Shown here: positions 37,424 through 47,165 of the stretch, piece by piece
Layout: each line of letters begins with the position of its first letter
How positions within the stretch are numbered: position 1 is the first letter of the stretch
Assembly (NCBI GenBank): GCA_937625935.1
Contig: OW569382.1
Span: 372,001-436,000 of the forward strand
Reading direction: 5' to 3'
DNA length: 64,000 bases
Source: Tetramitus jugosus
Lineage: Eukaryota; Heterolobosea; Eutetramitea; Acrasida; Vahlkampfiidae
Notes under the pieces: generated by a model
The model's input: only the letters and a program-made list of their open reading frames with translations
What the model was told of the DNA's origin: nothing
Databases searched by the model: none
Program-made: the position numbers and the translations under genes

Positions 37424-40400
37424 TTAGGTGACGAGCAGTGTTTCACTCCTCTGCGCGACAGAGTTAATATATATCTTGTATAGTGTCTTGGTGCACGACC
37501 TCTTGACTGAGTCAATGACCCTCCTTATCTTTTTCTCTGCTTTACTTCTCTTCTTGCCGGAGAGCTTCATTTCGTCCAGGAGCACCTCCTTGAAGTCTCC
37601 TTCCTGACCCATCAGTCCCTGCAGCGTACCTTCAGGTGTTCTCTTGACATTTCGTGGTTGTATCTTTCCACTTACATACAAAACATCCTCGAACCATATA
37701 GGGACCTTGATAGAGCCTGGCAGACTCAACTTGCCCAGTTTCTCCTTCAGCTCTTCAACCAACTTGCTTCTTGCTTCCCTTGCAGGTTCGCACTCCACTA
37801 GCAGATGCACTATGGTTTCTGGAGCTTTGCAACAGTGTGTGCAAGTGACATCTATCAGTGGATTATACAGCATTCGAATACCAGTTCTTGTATGGAGAGT
37901 TCCACTCCTCACCTGATGATAGAACCACATTTCCTTTCTTTCGAGACCAAATGGGCACTTGAGAAAGTTATTCCACTCCTTGTCTTGCTGCAATGCAGCT
38001 TCCAACCACCATTCCGCGCGCTTTGAGATAATTTCACTCCTTATTGTTGAGAAATGATCAGTCAACTCCTTCCTGATGTCATTCCCAACAATCTCCCTAT
38101 CGCTGACAGTCACTAAGACCTTTTGCTGCACGACTCTTTGAGCAATCCACTTTTCATCGCATGGTTTACCGAGCAGTTCCATATAGGCACGAATTCTCAT
38201 GTACTTTTTTGTGCCAATACCAACCATCTTAAACTTTGACTTCGCTTCTTTGTAGGGTATTGTCATGATACCATCCTCATCAAAAAGCTGATGGTTCTTA
38301 AAAATCCCACTACCCCGGAGTAGCCTTGCATCGCCGGTGGGAAGGCACCAACCAACGCTGCACCTCTCGCATTCGTGACAATCATCGGTCGTGACTGTTA
38401 TACCAGAGCAATGGAGTAGTTTGGCGCACCAAACAAGATATGTGTGCTTCGCCTCACGGAGGCGGATATTGGATTTGAAGATGCTCGTTCGTATGAGCGT
38501 TTGTGATTGCTTGACATCATCAAGCGTATCCAATAGTAGCTTCCGTGCTTCAGTATCTCTCTTACCCGTCAGCATTCCCGCAATGAATGCCGTGACTTTT
38601 GAGGTTAGACTTTCCTTGAAATTGTTCAAACCAATTCCTCCCTGATCTCTCACCACTGCTAACAACTCGGAAGGGAACCTCTTAAGAGCAGCCGAACCAT
38701 GTTTGACGGCCTTTCGGCCGATCCCTTCGATCTCATTGAGCCATTTCTTTGGCCAGTGAGTAAACTCCGATGCGTAAAGGAACACTGGGTGCACACATGT
38801 GTTAACGATACGTGCTGTTTGAGCAGGGCTCAACTTGAGGAACTTGGCACGGTTCAGAATTTTCAGTACCTTCAATTTTGCTTGTTTCTTTTGCATTTCG
38901 GTATCACCATTGAGATTGGTGAACAAACCGAGAGCCCTGAAAACAGATTCTTTGTTCTTAGCTATCACTAGTTTGTCTGATACCCTAATCTCAGGCATTC
39001 CACCCTCCGCTTTTCTAACAAAGAACTCCAATTTGTCAGGATGCATAGTCAGACCCAAGCACTTGAGCACCTTGTGCATAGCATTCGCTGTATCCTCTAT
39101 GTCTTTAAGGCTTCCACTGAACAAGTTGCAGTCATCAACATATGCAACATTCCATATCCTTTGGGACATGGTCTGATCTTGCTCTCATTCCAGCATAGAG
39201 AAGTGCCAGTTGGTGCACTATCACATAAGATGTTGGTGACAAGGAGTCACCTTGTCTGGTGCCCCTGTCTATGTAGATTCTCCGAGACCTCACTTGAGTT
39301 CCAATCGTTGCCTCGTTTGCCTCGAGCATATTCTGAACGAGAGAGATGATACCCTCTGGGAAATTGAAGAAGCGATATGCAGCTGTGATCGCGTTATGTG
39401 GCACACTGTCGAATGCTTTGGATATGTCAGTAAGGAGAACGAAAAGCTGTTCATCCTTCCTGTTGGCGTGGTCGATAACGCCTCTGATGATAGATAGTTT
39501 CTCACGTATGTCCCTCAATTTGCGACCACCACCCTGTGTGTTACTGAACACACCTGCTTTTTCGGCGGCCATTGCCACCCTATGATTGAGCAATCTTGTG
39601 AAGACCTTCGACAGACTGCTCAATAGACAAATAGGTCTGTAGTTGGCAATGATCGAAGGACAACCCTTCTTGTAGGCAGGGACGAGTATGCACTTCTTCC
39701 AACTGCTTGGGAAAACACCAGTTTGCACTATGTTGTTAAAAAGTGTCACCAGAGCCTCCGCAAAATCGTATCCATAGTCCCTTTGCTTCGTCTTTTGGAG
39801 CTTCAGCATCTCGTTGCACACTCTATCAACACCCGGTGCTTTACCGTTCCTTAGCCATTTCACTGACTGTTGTATCTCTACTGCTGTGAACATTGGAAAC
39901 CACTGTTCCATGTTACTAGCATTGAAAGTCATTTCGCTCAGGAAATTCATGTCAGCAAACTCATGTTCGAACACCTCCTCGAAATACTTCGCTGCATGCT
40001 CGGCCACTTTCACCTGGTCAGTGACTATGGTGTCATGGAGCTTGAAACTTTTGAATCTTATCCTCATTGACCTTTTGCCGGTGGCAGCATTGAAGAAAAA
40101 CCGAGGATCCACAAACTCGGTGGTCCTAGCCTTGTATAGCCACTTTACAAATCTCTTGTTGGCTCTCCTAGCTCTTTCACCATGTATAAGCTTCTCCACT
40201 TTCGCCAGAGCAGTAAGGATTCCAAATTGACTGCTTTCTTCTCCGTACGCATGGCAAATTCTCACAACTTTGCTAGTCAACATCGACCCCTGTTTGGAGA
40301 CTTTCTCCACAAGAGCCTCTCTCTCTTTCATCCATCTTCTTACCCTTCTGTTGTCAATCCCTCTGGTCATCACTTTGTTCTCAGGGAAGACTTTTGCACC

Positions 40401-41276
40401 ATCCGTGATAGCACTAGTGATTTTCTCACACTGTTCATCAACCGAGAGATCCTCAAATTTGATCCTCTCGAGACTGTCAATTACAGACTGCGAGTAGGTA
40501 TTCCAGGACAGGTGACATCTCTTTGGGAACCTTGTCCTCGGCTCCTGCGGTATCTCAATACCATCCTTTACCCACTGGAGCTTCACCATAGTAGGGATAT
40601 GATCACTATACACACCATTCTTTGCATATGGGAGAACGTCCTTCACTACTTCAGAAGCAGATGGATTGACCCAAACAGAGTCTATCCTCGAGGAATATTG
40701 ATTCCTGAAAAAGGTATGAAAGTCCTCCTTGCTTGCAACCGAGTTGGCACTCATGAGCTGCAGCCCCTCAATCAGTGCTCTAAAGTGAGCACTGTTAGCA
40801 TCCAACTTTCTCGTGCTTCTATCAGTGGTCATCGTCACGGTGTTATGATCACCTCCAAGGATTAGCTTTCCCCTGTACGCTAACACTCTCAAAACTTCAT
40901 TTGTTGCCACATAATGATGCCCTCCGATTGCTTCTTTATGGAGGCCATAGTGGTTTACCAACTTCACACTCAGTTCACCACTTGCAACCTCGATCACTTG
41001 CACTCTATCATTGGAGAACAGCACCCTGTACTCTTGAACGCTAGTACGGCGTACTATTGCCATTACTCTATCTGTAACATCATTGCAGATCAGCATACAC
41101 CCCACCATCTCAAGCTGTCTGGAAAAAGAGGTTTTGAATCCCTCGTTCCTGCAACTTGCTTCCTGCAACATTAGAACATCAACTTCCGGGCTTGACTCTA
41201 AAAAGGCTACAACACCACTTCTTTTGTTTTTGAGTCCCCTGATGTTGTACCACACGACGTTTAAGGTCGTACTCAT
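37424..41276 (-). pseudogene. LINE ORF2: APE endonuclease-reverse transcriptase, one frameshift
   Basis: The enzymatic ORF. An apurinic-endonuclease-like domain fills the first 235 residues: WYNIRGL, LMLQEAS, GGDHNTV, SRIDSVWV and SDHIPTM carry the expected Asn, Glu, Asp/Asn, Asp and His. Reverse-transcriptase motifs follow: NGKAPGVDRVCNEML, CILVPAYKKG, NYRPICLLSSLSKVF, TDISKAFDSVPHNA and TRQGDSLSP. The frame ends at 39135, but the catalytic YVDDCNLF box is read in the +1 frame from 39169, so one base change in frame separates the halves. The second part (39169-37424) continues to a Cys-Cys-His-Cys knuckle (CTHC...HLLVEC). No RNase H domain was seen. The ORF start overlaps the previous stop in the tetranucleotide ATGA at 41276-41273. 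Confidence 0.9.
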
Positions 41277-41806
41277 TGTTGGAGCAGTTCACCCTCGTCA
41301 TTGTTCTCAACAATGGGTTGAGTCTTATTGACATACATTGTACCTCCAGGAGAGCCTGTTAGAACTACCTTGCTCTGAGTCTGAACATCCTCCAGCTCAT
41401 TTGCTACTCTTTTTGTCCCTCTTCTGCCACCGCTTCTTGCAGTATAGTCGGTCAGCTTAGTTTGACCTTTTTCCTTGCCCACAACAGTGCGCCTCCCCTT
41501 AGTTTGTGCTACTGGTGTACTCATCATTTGCTCGTCACTCTCTGAATTCAGAGCCTCGACATCACCCATTTCCGAAACTGGATCTGGAACCGATTTTTCT
41601 CCTCTATCAACGCCACTCAAAAGTTTGCTAACCCTCTGTCTCATTTTCATCATTTCGGCCTTAAGTGCACGAATTTCTTCAACACTTCTCGCATAGTGAT
41701 CCATGATATTGTTCAGTTCACTCTGTAGCTGATTCACATTTCTCTTCAATTGCTCGATAGGATCTTGAGTACGGTGAACGTACTTTCTCGTTGTTGTATT
41801 GTCCAT
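41273..41806 (-). CDS. LINE coiled-coil ORF (ORF1b)
   Basis: A 177-residue frame just upstream of ORF2. Residues about 15-65 show heptad-like leucines (IEQLKRNVNQLQSELNNIM, IRALKAEMMKMRQRVSKLL), expected for a trimerising or dimerising coiled coil as in LINE ORF1 proteins. The rest is polar with basic stretches (TKGRRTVVGKEKG, SGGRRGTKR). Its TGA stop overlaps the ORF2 ATG by ATGA, so ORF2 may be translated by termination-reinitiation. It begins 31 bp after the upstream ORF stop. Confidence 0.75.
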   Translation of the reverse strand: MDNTTTRKYVHRTQDPIEQLKRNVNQLQSELNNIMDHYARSVEEIRALKAEMMKMRQRVSKLLSGVDRGEKSVPDPVSEMGDVEALNSESDEQMMSTPVAQTKGRRTVVGKEKGQTKLTDYTARSGGRRGTKRVANELEDVQTQSKVVLTGSPGGTMYVNKTQPIVENNDEGELLQQ

Positions 41807-41837
41807 CGGAGTTATGCCAAGTAATACCTCAGCGAAG

Positions 41838-42281
41838 CTAGGTCGCCGAATTGCCTCTCAGTTCGACTCCGCATACATTGTCACGTCCAGCCCATTTTAT
41901 AATCTCCTCAACACTGGATTTACCGGCTCCCACCAGCACCACGTCATGCGTGGCCCTCATACGGCTGTTCGGAGCAGCTTGTGCACCGTTCAACATATTT
42001 CTGCAGTTGAACCATTCAATAAATTCCCACACTTTGTCATTTGTTGGGACTATCCAGGCTCTAAAATATTCACCCTTTCTGCTCACTTGCACTCTCTCCA
42101 CCCTTTCACTGCAACCATGTACAATTTTGTTGACCAAAGCTTCATTGGTAACATTGTTGCATTTGCCAGAAACAACAACCTCCTTTCTCTTGACTGCTGC
42201 ATCCTTGCTGATTTTTGTCCATAAAACAAATTCCTTTCTGCGTATAACTACCGCCTGTACTGACGGTCCTTGTGTAGACAT
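41838..42281 (-). CDS. LINE 5'-proximal ORF (ORF1a)
   Basis: A 147-residue frame whose ATG (42281) lies 22 bp inside the element's 5' end. It has alternating strands and helices (VQAVVIRRKEFVLWTKI, RVERVQVSRKGEYFRAWIV, KVWEFIEWF, THDVVLVGAG, DNVCGVELRG) suggestive of a small alpha/beta, possibly nucleic-acid-binding, fold. No metal-binding knuckle is visible. It could be a separate LINE protein, or the N-terminal part of ORF1 split from ORF1b by mutation; the 31-bp gap with a TAG stop allows either reading. Confidence 0.6.
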   Translation of the reverse strand: MSTQGPSVQAVVIRRKEFVLWTKISKDAAVKRKEVVVSGKCNNVTNEALVNKIVHGCSERVERVQVSRKGEYFRAWIVPTNDKVWEFIEWFNCRNMLNGAQAAPNSRMRATHDVVLVGAGKSSVEEIIKWAGRDNVCGVELRGNSAT

Positions 42282-42303
42282 GTGTTCGCGTTTTTTGCTT
42301 TTT

Positions 42304-42319
42304 TCAAAGTTTAATTTAT
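42304..42319. repeat. Target-site copy TCAAAGTTTAATTTAT (3 of 3, next to tRNA-Glu)
   Basis: Lies 28-44 bp upstream of the tRNA-Glu 5' end. It runs into TATATACTTT, a TATA-like element expected in the TFIIIB-binding region. Confidence 0.85.
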
Positions 42320-42347
42320 ATACTTTCGGAGATTTTTTAAAGCATAA

Positions 42348-42444
42348 TCCCATATAGTCTAGCTGGTTAGGATATCCGGCTTTCACTTCCAAGCTGAAAT
42401 GCAAAAGTCCCCGGAAGACCCGGGTTCGAGTCCCGGTATGGGAG
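42348..42444 (+). tRNA. tRNA-Glu(UUC) with a 24-nt intron
   Basis: Acceptor stem TCCCATA pairs with TATGGGA. D arm GTCT-AGCTGGTTA-GGAT, anticodon stem TCCGG/CCGGA with loop C-TTTCA-C (anticodon TTC at 42382-42384), and T arm CCGGG-TTCGAGT-CCCGG are all present. A 24-nt insertion (42386-42409) sits at the canonical intron site, one base 3' of the anticodon. A run of T (ATCTTTTTC) follows as a pol III terminator. The body closely resembles eukaryotic tRNA-Glu genes. Confidence 0.93.
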
Positions 42445-42835
42445 ATCTTTTTCTTGAACCGGCTGCTGTTTTGAATGGTTTCTCTCTGCGACCTCCTTCG
42501 TCATTCTATTCATTCGCTACTTGCTTCGTAGCTCGTTTCTACTCCCAACATACCAAGCATGTACCGTTGCACCATTGCAGTGTATTGCTCTTGATCTGTC
42601 CATCAGCATGCTTGAGCCACTTTCCTTCTTTAACCAACTGAGCCATCACACAAGTACCAATCAGAAATGCTTAACAGTCTCTTCGGTTGAGACAGAGTAC
42701 AACGAAGTCAGTTGTTCTACTTCCCATAGGAAATAGACAAGTAGTTGATCACATGTGGACTACTGCATTACAACTGTTACTAGATTCCTTCACCAATTGT
42801 GTTGAAGCACAGACATGTGTTCTGCTTTTTACTTT
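42445..42835. other. Spacer between tRNA-Glu and the tRNA-Ile LINE stack
   Basis: 391 bp without a supported gene. Bases 42811-42822 (AGACATGTGTTC) followed by a T-rich tract repeat the sequence at the 5' end of the large LINE (42277-42288), and they abut the target copy TTAGACTTATA at 42836. A decayed third LINE may therefore end here. On the minus strand near 42640-42625, GGCTCAGTTGGTTA resembles a tRNA A box, but no tRNA can be folded. Confidence 0.4.
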
Positions 42836-42846
42836 TTAGACTTATA
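42836..42846. repeat. Target-site copy TTAGACTTATA (1 of 3, tRNA-Ile stack)
   Basis: Identical to 47167-47177 and 47692-47702. Confidence 0.85.
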
Positions 42847-44207
42847 TTTTTTTTCCATACAACAGTTGTTGCCACTTTATTCAATACACTACTATGAGAC
42901 ATGTCGTCGCTCAGAACCGCAGGTTCTGAGCTATTGTGCAGATCTCTTCGCTAGCGAGTCTTTCCAGACTTTATACATTCGTTTGATGCAAGATCTTTTC
43001 ATTGCATTTACCAATCTTTTCACTTTTGTTTCCCGCTTCTTGCGGCTATATACTACTATTTCCTTCATCAGTACCTCCTTCTGGTCCTCCTCTTTACCCA
43101 TTAGTCCTGCCAGCAGCTCTTCCGATGTTCGACTGGGGTAGCATTTTGCCATCATCGTACACCGCATTGTCAAACCAGAGATTGAGCTTGGCTGGTCTCA
43201 TAAACTCCAGTTTGTTCAATGAAACCTTGAATTCTTCCACTAGTTCGCTTCTTGCTCTTTTGGCTTCTTCACACTCCACCAAGAGGTGTAGTATCGTCTC
43301 CGGTTCACTCTTGCAATGAGCACGCATGGTTTCCATCAGTGGTTCATACAGGTCTCGTACTACAGTCTTTGTGTGCAAGTCCGGTGATAAAACCACAACT
43401 CACCTCTTTCTAGACCGAAAGGGCACTTCAAAACCTCATTCCACTCCTTATCCTTCTGCAGGTCAGCTTCTAGCTTCCAGTTTCCATCTGATTCTTACTT
43501 GCGCGAAATATTCCATCAAACCTTCTCTTACATTGGGGTTACTGAGAACAATGCCATCTGCCGTCACTTCTACGGCATCTTTCATTGCTCTCTGCGTCCT
43601 CCATCTTTCGTCACATGGTTTTCCAAGGAGCTCCATGTAGGCCTTTATCCTAGAGTACCTTGCAGGACCGACTCCTTTCAGCTTGAACTTCTTCTTGGCC
43701 TCCTCCAGTTTAATGACCATTATTCCATCCTCATCGAACAGTTGTAAGTTTTTCGTGATTCCACTCTTCAAGAGCAGCTTGGCATCTCCTGAGGGGAGAT
43801 GCCAACCGATGCTGCACTTCTCGCATTCGTGACCACTCTTTTGGCTTACGATTACCTCCGCACTGTGGAGGAGTTTGGCGCACCATACCAAGTATGAATG
43901 CTTGGCCTCACGAAGACGATTGTTGGATTGGAAAATGCTCGACCGAATGAGCGTTTGTGTGTGCTTGACGTCATCAAGCGTATCCAACAGAAGTGTTCGT
44001 GCTTCAGTGTCTCTTTTTCCATGCAGCATCCCAGCGATGAACGCTGATATCTTGGACGTAAGACTCACTCTGAAATCATTGAGCCCTATTCCTCCTTTGT
44101 CCCTCTCTACTGATAGCAACATTGAGGGGAATCTCTTCATGGCATTTGATCCATGCTTCACTACCTTGCGACCAATACCTTCTATCTCGTTCATCCACTT
44201 CGTAGGC

Positions 44208-44217
44208 CAGTGGGCTT
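44208..44217. repeat. Target duplication CAGTGGGCTT (left) of nested element
   Basis: A 10-bp direct repeat with 47156-47165, flanking the nested element. The left copy is coding sequence of the interrupted LINE. Confidence 0.75.
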
Positions 44218-44862
44218 TTTTTTTTTAATACAACAAATGGTTGCGGAACTTTTATTTTTCTTTTACGTGAGAGCAGGCTTGCCTGCTCTCAATTGTCTAA
44301 CATGATGTGGTGCTTGCCCAGTGGAGTGGCAGGCCTACGCAACAGGATTCATTCTCTTCTTGGAATGTTGTTTTGATCCCTTCTTCAGGGATTCGTTGCG
44401 AGGGCCTCCACTACCATCTGGAGCACCACTGGTGAGGTCAGATGGCTCCGTAGTCCTAGCCAGTTGGTAGGACCTATGGAGAGCACCTGATTTGATACTG
44501 GCCAACCTGGCCGGGATCTTGTTGGCAGCAGTGTCACCAACGGTGACACGTGCTGATCGCTTCTTGTGTTCGTTGAGTTGGGGACTCTGTAACTCACAGT
44601 CGGGATTACTGAGATCCAACTCAACTGGATCTTCTTCGGTGGTTGTGCTTCTTGCACGGTCCACCATGATTGCTCGGGCAGCAATCTCTTTCTTGGCTTT
44701 CTTGAACACCTCTGAGGTGTTCAATACTAGCTCGAGGATTGCTCTGTTACGAGCATCCTCATCAATGGTGTTGTTGGTTGGCTCGGAGTCGTAGGTTCGA
44801 ATTCGGAGATTCGCTCCGGCGTCCTTGGGCGGAGTTATTTGCAAATAAATTCGAGTGTATTT

Positions 44863-44883
44863 GTGCCGAGCCCTAACCAAGAG
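44863..44883. repeat. hAT terminal sequence with inverted 8-bp flank
   Basis: GTGCCGAGCCCTA (44863-44875) followed by ACCAAGAG. At the other end of the element (47050-47070) the same 13 bases, in the same orientation, are followed by CTCTTGGT, the reverse complement of ACCAAGAG. Normal hAT ends would be inverted relative to each other. Confidence 0.75.
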
Positions 44884-44913
44884 GAACTGCACCAAGCAGC
44901 AAGGAGGTCATCA

Positions 44914-46924
44914 TCACTGGAAAGTGTGAGGGGGAGCCAAGAAGATTGGCTTGGATTTTGGTGATTTGCTCACCAGGGTCCAAGTCATCAAGAAGGGCCC
45001 CAAGAGGTTTGTTGCGTGGGTAACTCTTGCTACTAAAGACATAACCGGATAAAATTGTTGATTATCCCTCCACCATTCCAATGAAAATTCCAAATTTGTT
45101 TTTTCTTTGCTGGATCCAGTTTTGTAATATCTGTCAACGTCGGACGCTGCCTTGTTTGTCTCAATGCTTCGAAGGGTATATTGATTCAAACTATAATCCG
45201 AACTCGGTGGTGAATCATCTATACCTTCCTCTTCTAAATCTTCAACATTATATTCCAATTTGATTCTTTCGATGACTTCTCTTGTCAAAAATAATCTATC
45301 ATTTTGATTTAAATGTTTGTCTATCCATATAGACTTTGTTCTAGGATCTAATGTAGCTGTTATATAGTAAACAAGACTACTATCCATCAGAGAATAGTAT
45401 TTATCATACTTCTTCTTACCTAACTTCACTGCATTCACCAAATCATCGGTCAAATTTGCAAATTTCTTCCTTTTGCCGATCACATCATTTAACAAGTCAT
45501 GAAGAGCATAATATACTGCTAGTGAATTAACAATCTGTGGTTTCTGAGTTGATAAAAAGTTTGTAAAGTCGTCAAACGTTTTCAGAAGCACCCTCAAGTT
45601 TGTTAGCTGTATCCAGTCATCACTTGATAATAAAAGGTCAGGGACCAAATCCGTTGCATATCGATTCAACTCACTAGGGAAACGAAATACATCGTCAATC
45701 ATTTTGAATGTAGAATTCCACCGAGTATCGACATCATAGTCAATGAGCTTTTTTTGTTGATCAGATGTAACCAATTCCAACCACTTGTTTTTTCTTTGCG
45801 TACTTCCTCTGATATACAATGCCATTGTTCTTATTTTCATGATAGCACTCAGAGAACCAACTTTCTCATTTTTCATCAACTTTTTGATTGCATCCTCAGA
45901 GTCTTTCCGAGCTCCAGCTTTGATGACAGTCATTATCGCTTTTACAACCAAATTGATTATGTGTGCAAGACAACGAATGAGACTTTCAGTTCCTTGATAT
46001 CAGATTGTTCGATCGTGTCTACCCCTCAATGCTGTTTTCAGGGAAGAAACAAGGGAACCCGAAAGTGTGTCATTGTTTTTTGCATTGTCTGATGTGATGG
46101 TTAGTAGTTTGGTTAGTAAATCTAATTCATTAAGCGTTTCAATGACATGTTCCGCAATATTGGATCCTGTATGGCAGCCTTGGATGGATTTAAAATCAAG
46201 TACGCGCTGATAAAGTTCAAATTCAGGGCCAATCCATGAACCAATGATACCAATAAATGAATTGTTGTGTGGGCTAGTCCAAGCATCAACGGAAATCGCA
46301 ATTGAATTGCATGTAGAAAGTAGAAAGTGTTTCAACTGTTCTCTTGAGTTCTTGAACTCTGATTCAACTAACGTTTTCAATTTCTTGGCCGATATCAGCA
46401 TGTTCAACTCCATTGTTCGAAAATAAATGTTTTAGATATGGACTTTCGGTAAAACAGAATGGAAGATTCTCCATAACAATTAAGCGTACAATATCTAGAC
46501 AGAACTGTTTTTTCTTGTCCATAATTAACTCAGGTGTTGAAATACTGCTTTCGTTGACCATTTTATCTCGATGGTCTCTTTCAAGGTGCCTGTGCATATT
46601 GCTGGTTGAGTTGTGACGGCAACTCTCCAGTACAGACCAAGTATCACAGTAATTGCATTTGATTATTTGGTCATTTTCTTTTCCACCATCTCTATTTATC
46701 GGTGATACCGAAAAATGCTTCCAAACCGAACTTCTTCTTTGATTCTTGTTTGTGTTTCTTGACTTGTTTTTCTTTGCTGCTGCGTTGGTTAGTTCCTGCA
46801 ATAACTCTTGATCAATATGTGCGATATCTTCGTATTCTTGAATATCATCATCCTCTTCGGGGTCCATTTGACTATAGTCATGCTGAATGCGGCGTCTCTT
46901 GTGGCTATTTTCCTCTTGATTCAT
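44914..46924 (-). pseudogene. hAT-family transposase, broken
   Basis: A degenerate hAT transposase. The N terminus (ATG 46924) leads to a BED zinc finger: WKHFSVSP..., CNYCDTWS, then HRHLERDH. A frameshift near 46413-46390 joins it to the RNase H-like part (SIAISVDAWTSPHNNSFIGIIGSWI, LLTITSDNAKNND). An in-frame TGA at 46002-46000 precedes IRCLAHIINLVVKAIM, and the frame continues with DYDVDTRWNSTFKMI and PRTKSIWI. The C-terminal dimerisation domain starts EWWRDNQQFYPVMSLVAR but is replaced after about 45026 by unrelated residues, so the last third of that domain is missing. Three independent defects make it non-functional. Confidence 0.85.
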
Positions 46925-47049
46925 TTTTGTTATTTGCGAATCACTCGAGTTTTTTCGAATTTGAATTTGTTTTTGGGTGTGTGAAAATTTCAATTTGAAC
47001 CTGTTTTTGAATTTGACTGATTCGTTTATTCGCGAGTTTACTCGAACTT

Positions 47050-47070
47050 GTGCCGAGCCCTACTCTTGGT
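47050..47070. repeat. hAT terminal sequence, outer end, with 8-bp flank CTCTTGGT
   Basis: GTGCCGAGCCCTA marks the 5' end of the hAT element read on the minus strand (TAGGGCTCGGCAC). The adjacent CTCTTGGT is the 8-bp target sequence typical in length for hAT elements. Confidence 0.7.
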
Positions 47071-47165
47071 GCTGTGGTCCACATATCATAGCGTGGATTC
47101 TCATACTCACGAACAACAGGGGGTGTGTGTTCGTTTTTTTATCGGCGTTTTTGGTCAGTGGGCTT

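Larger units (their letters stand above)
37346..42303 (-). mobile_element. Near full-length APE-type LINE inserted upstream of tRNA-Glu
   Basis: A 4.96-kb non-LTR retrotransposon in minus orientation, bounded by the 16-bp duplication TCAAAGTTTAATTTAT. From its 5' end it carries an approximately 147-codon ORF, a 177-codon coiled-coil ORF and a long endonuclease/reverse-transcriptase ORF that is split by one frameshift. The 3' end has the CAAC-GTTT-GTTG hairpin (37364-37375), a GC-rich hairpin over the stop codon (37413-37436, 9 of 10 pairs) and an A-rich tail. Only 22 bp precede its first ATG. The element ends 44 bp from the 5' end of tRNA-Glu, in divergent orientation. This layout resembles the Dictyostelium TRE elements (established knowledge) but is not claimed as homologous. 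Confidence 0.9.
44218..47155 (-). mobile_element. Nested LINE-like element with hAT insertion
   Basis: Bounded by the duplication CAGTGGGCTT. Its 3' end has the same signature as the LINEs: poly(T) on the plus strand, CAAC-AAATG-GTTG (44231-44243) and a perfect 10-bp hairpin GAGAGCAGGC/GCCTGCTCTC (44269-44290). The 3' region contains a minus-strand frame ending at 44335 with a basic tail (KKGSKQHSKKRMNPVA). The frame's N-terminal part reads into the hAT end, so only about 150 codons (ARNRAILELVL onward) are likely native. No reverse-transcriptase motif is seen in it, so it may be a non-autonomous relative or a 5'-deleted LINE. Before the copy at 47178 arrived, its target lay 42-51 bp upstream of tRNA-Ile. 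Confidence 0.65.

Noticed and set aside
39135-39169. CCCAAAG, a slippery-heptamer-like sequence at the break between the two halves of LINE ORF2
   Set aside because: It is in the right phase for -1 frameshifting, but the downstream YVDD frame is +1 relative to the upstream frame, so -1 slippage would not reach it. A mutational frameshift is simpler.
42625-42645. tRNA A-box-like GGCTCAGTTGGTTA on the minus strand
   Set aside because: No B box at a suitable distance and no cloverleaf can be drawn; probably chance or a remnant too short to call.
44492-44794. Plus-strand open frame of 100 codons inside the nested element
   Set aside because: It is the complement of the minus-strand frame ending at 44335, with Leu/Ser-rich shadow composition.
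46000-46002. In-frame TGA in the hAT transposase as a possible recoded stop
   Set aside because: The same gene also has a frameshift and a lost C terminus, so ordinary decay explains it. No recoding element is visible.
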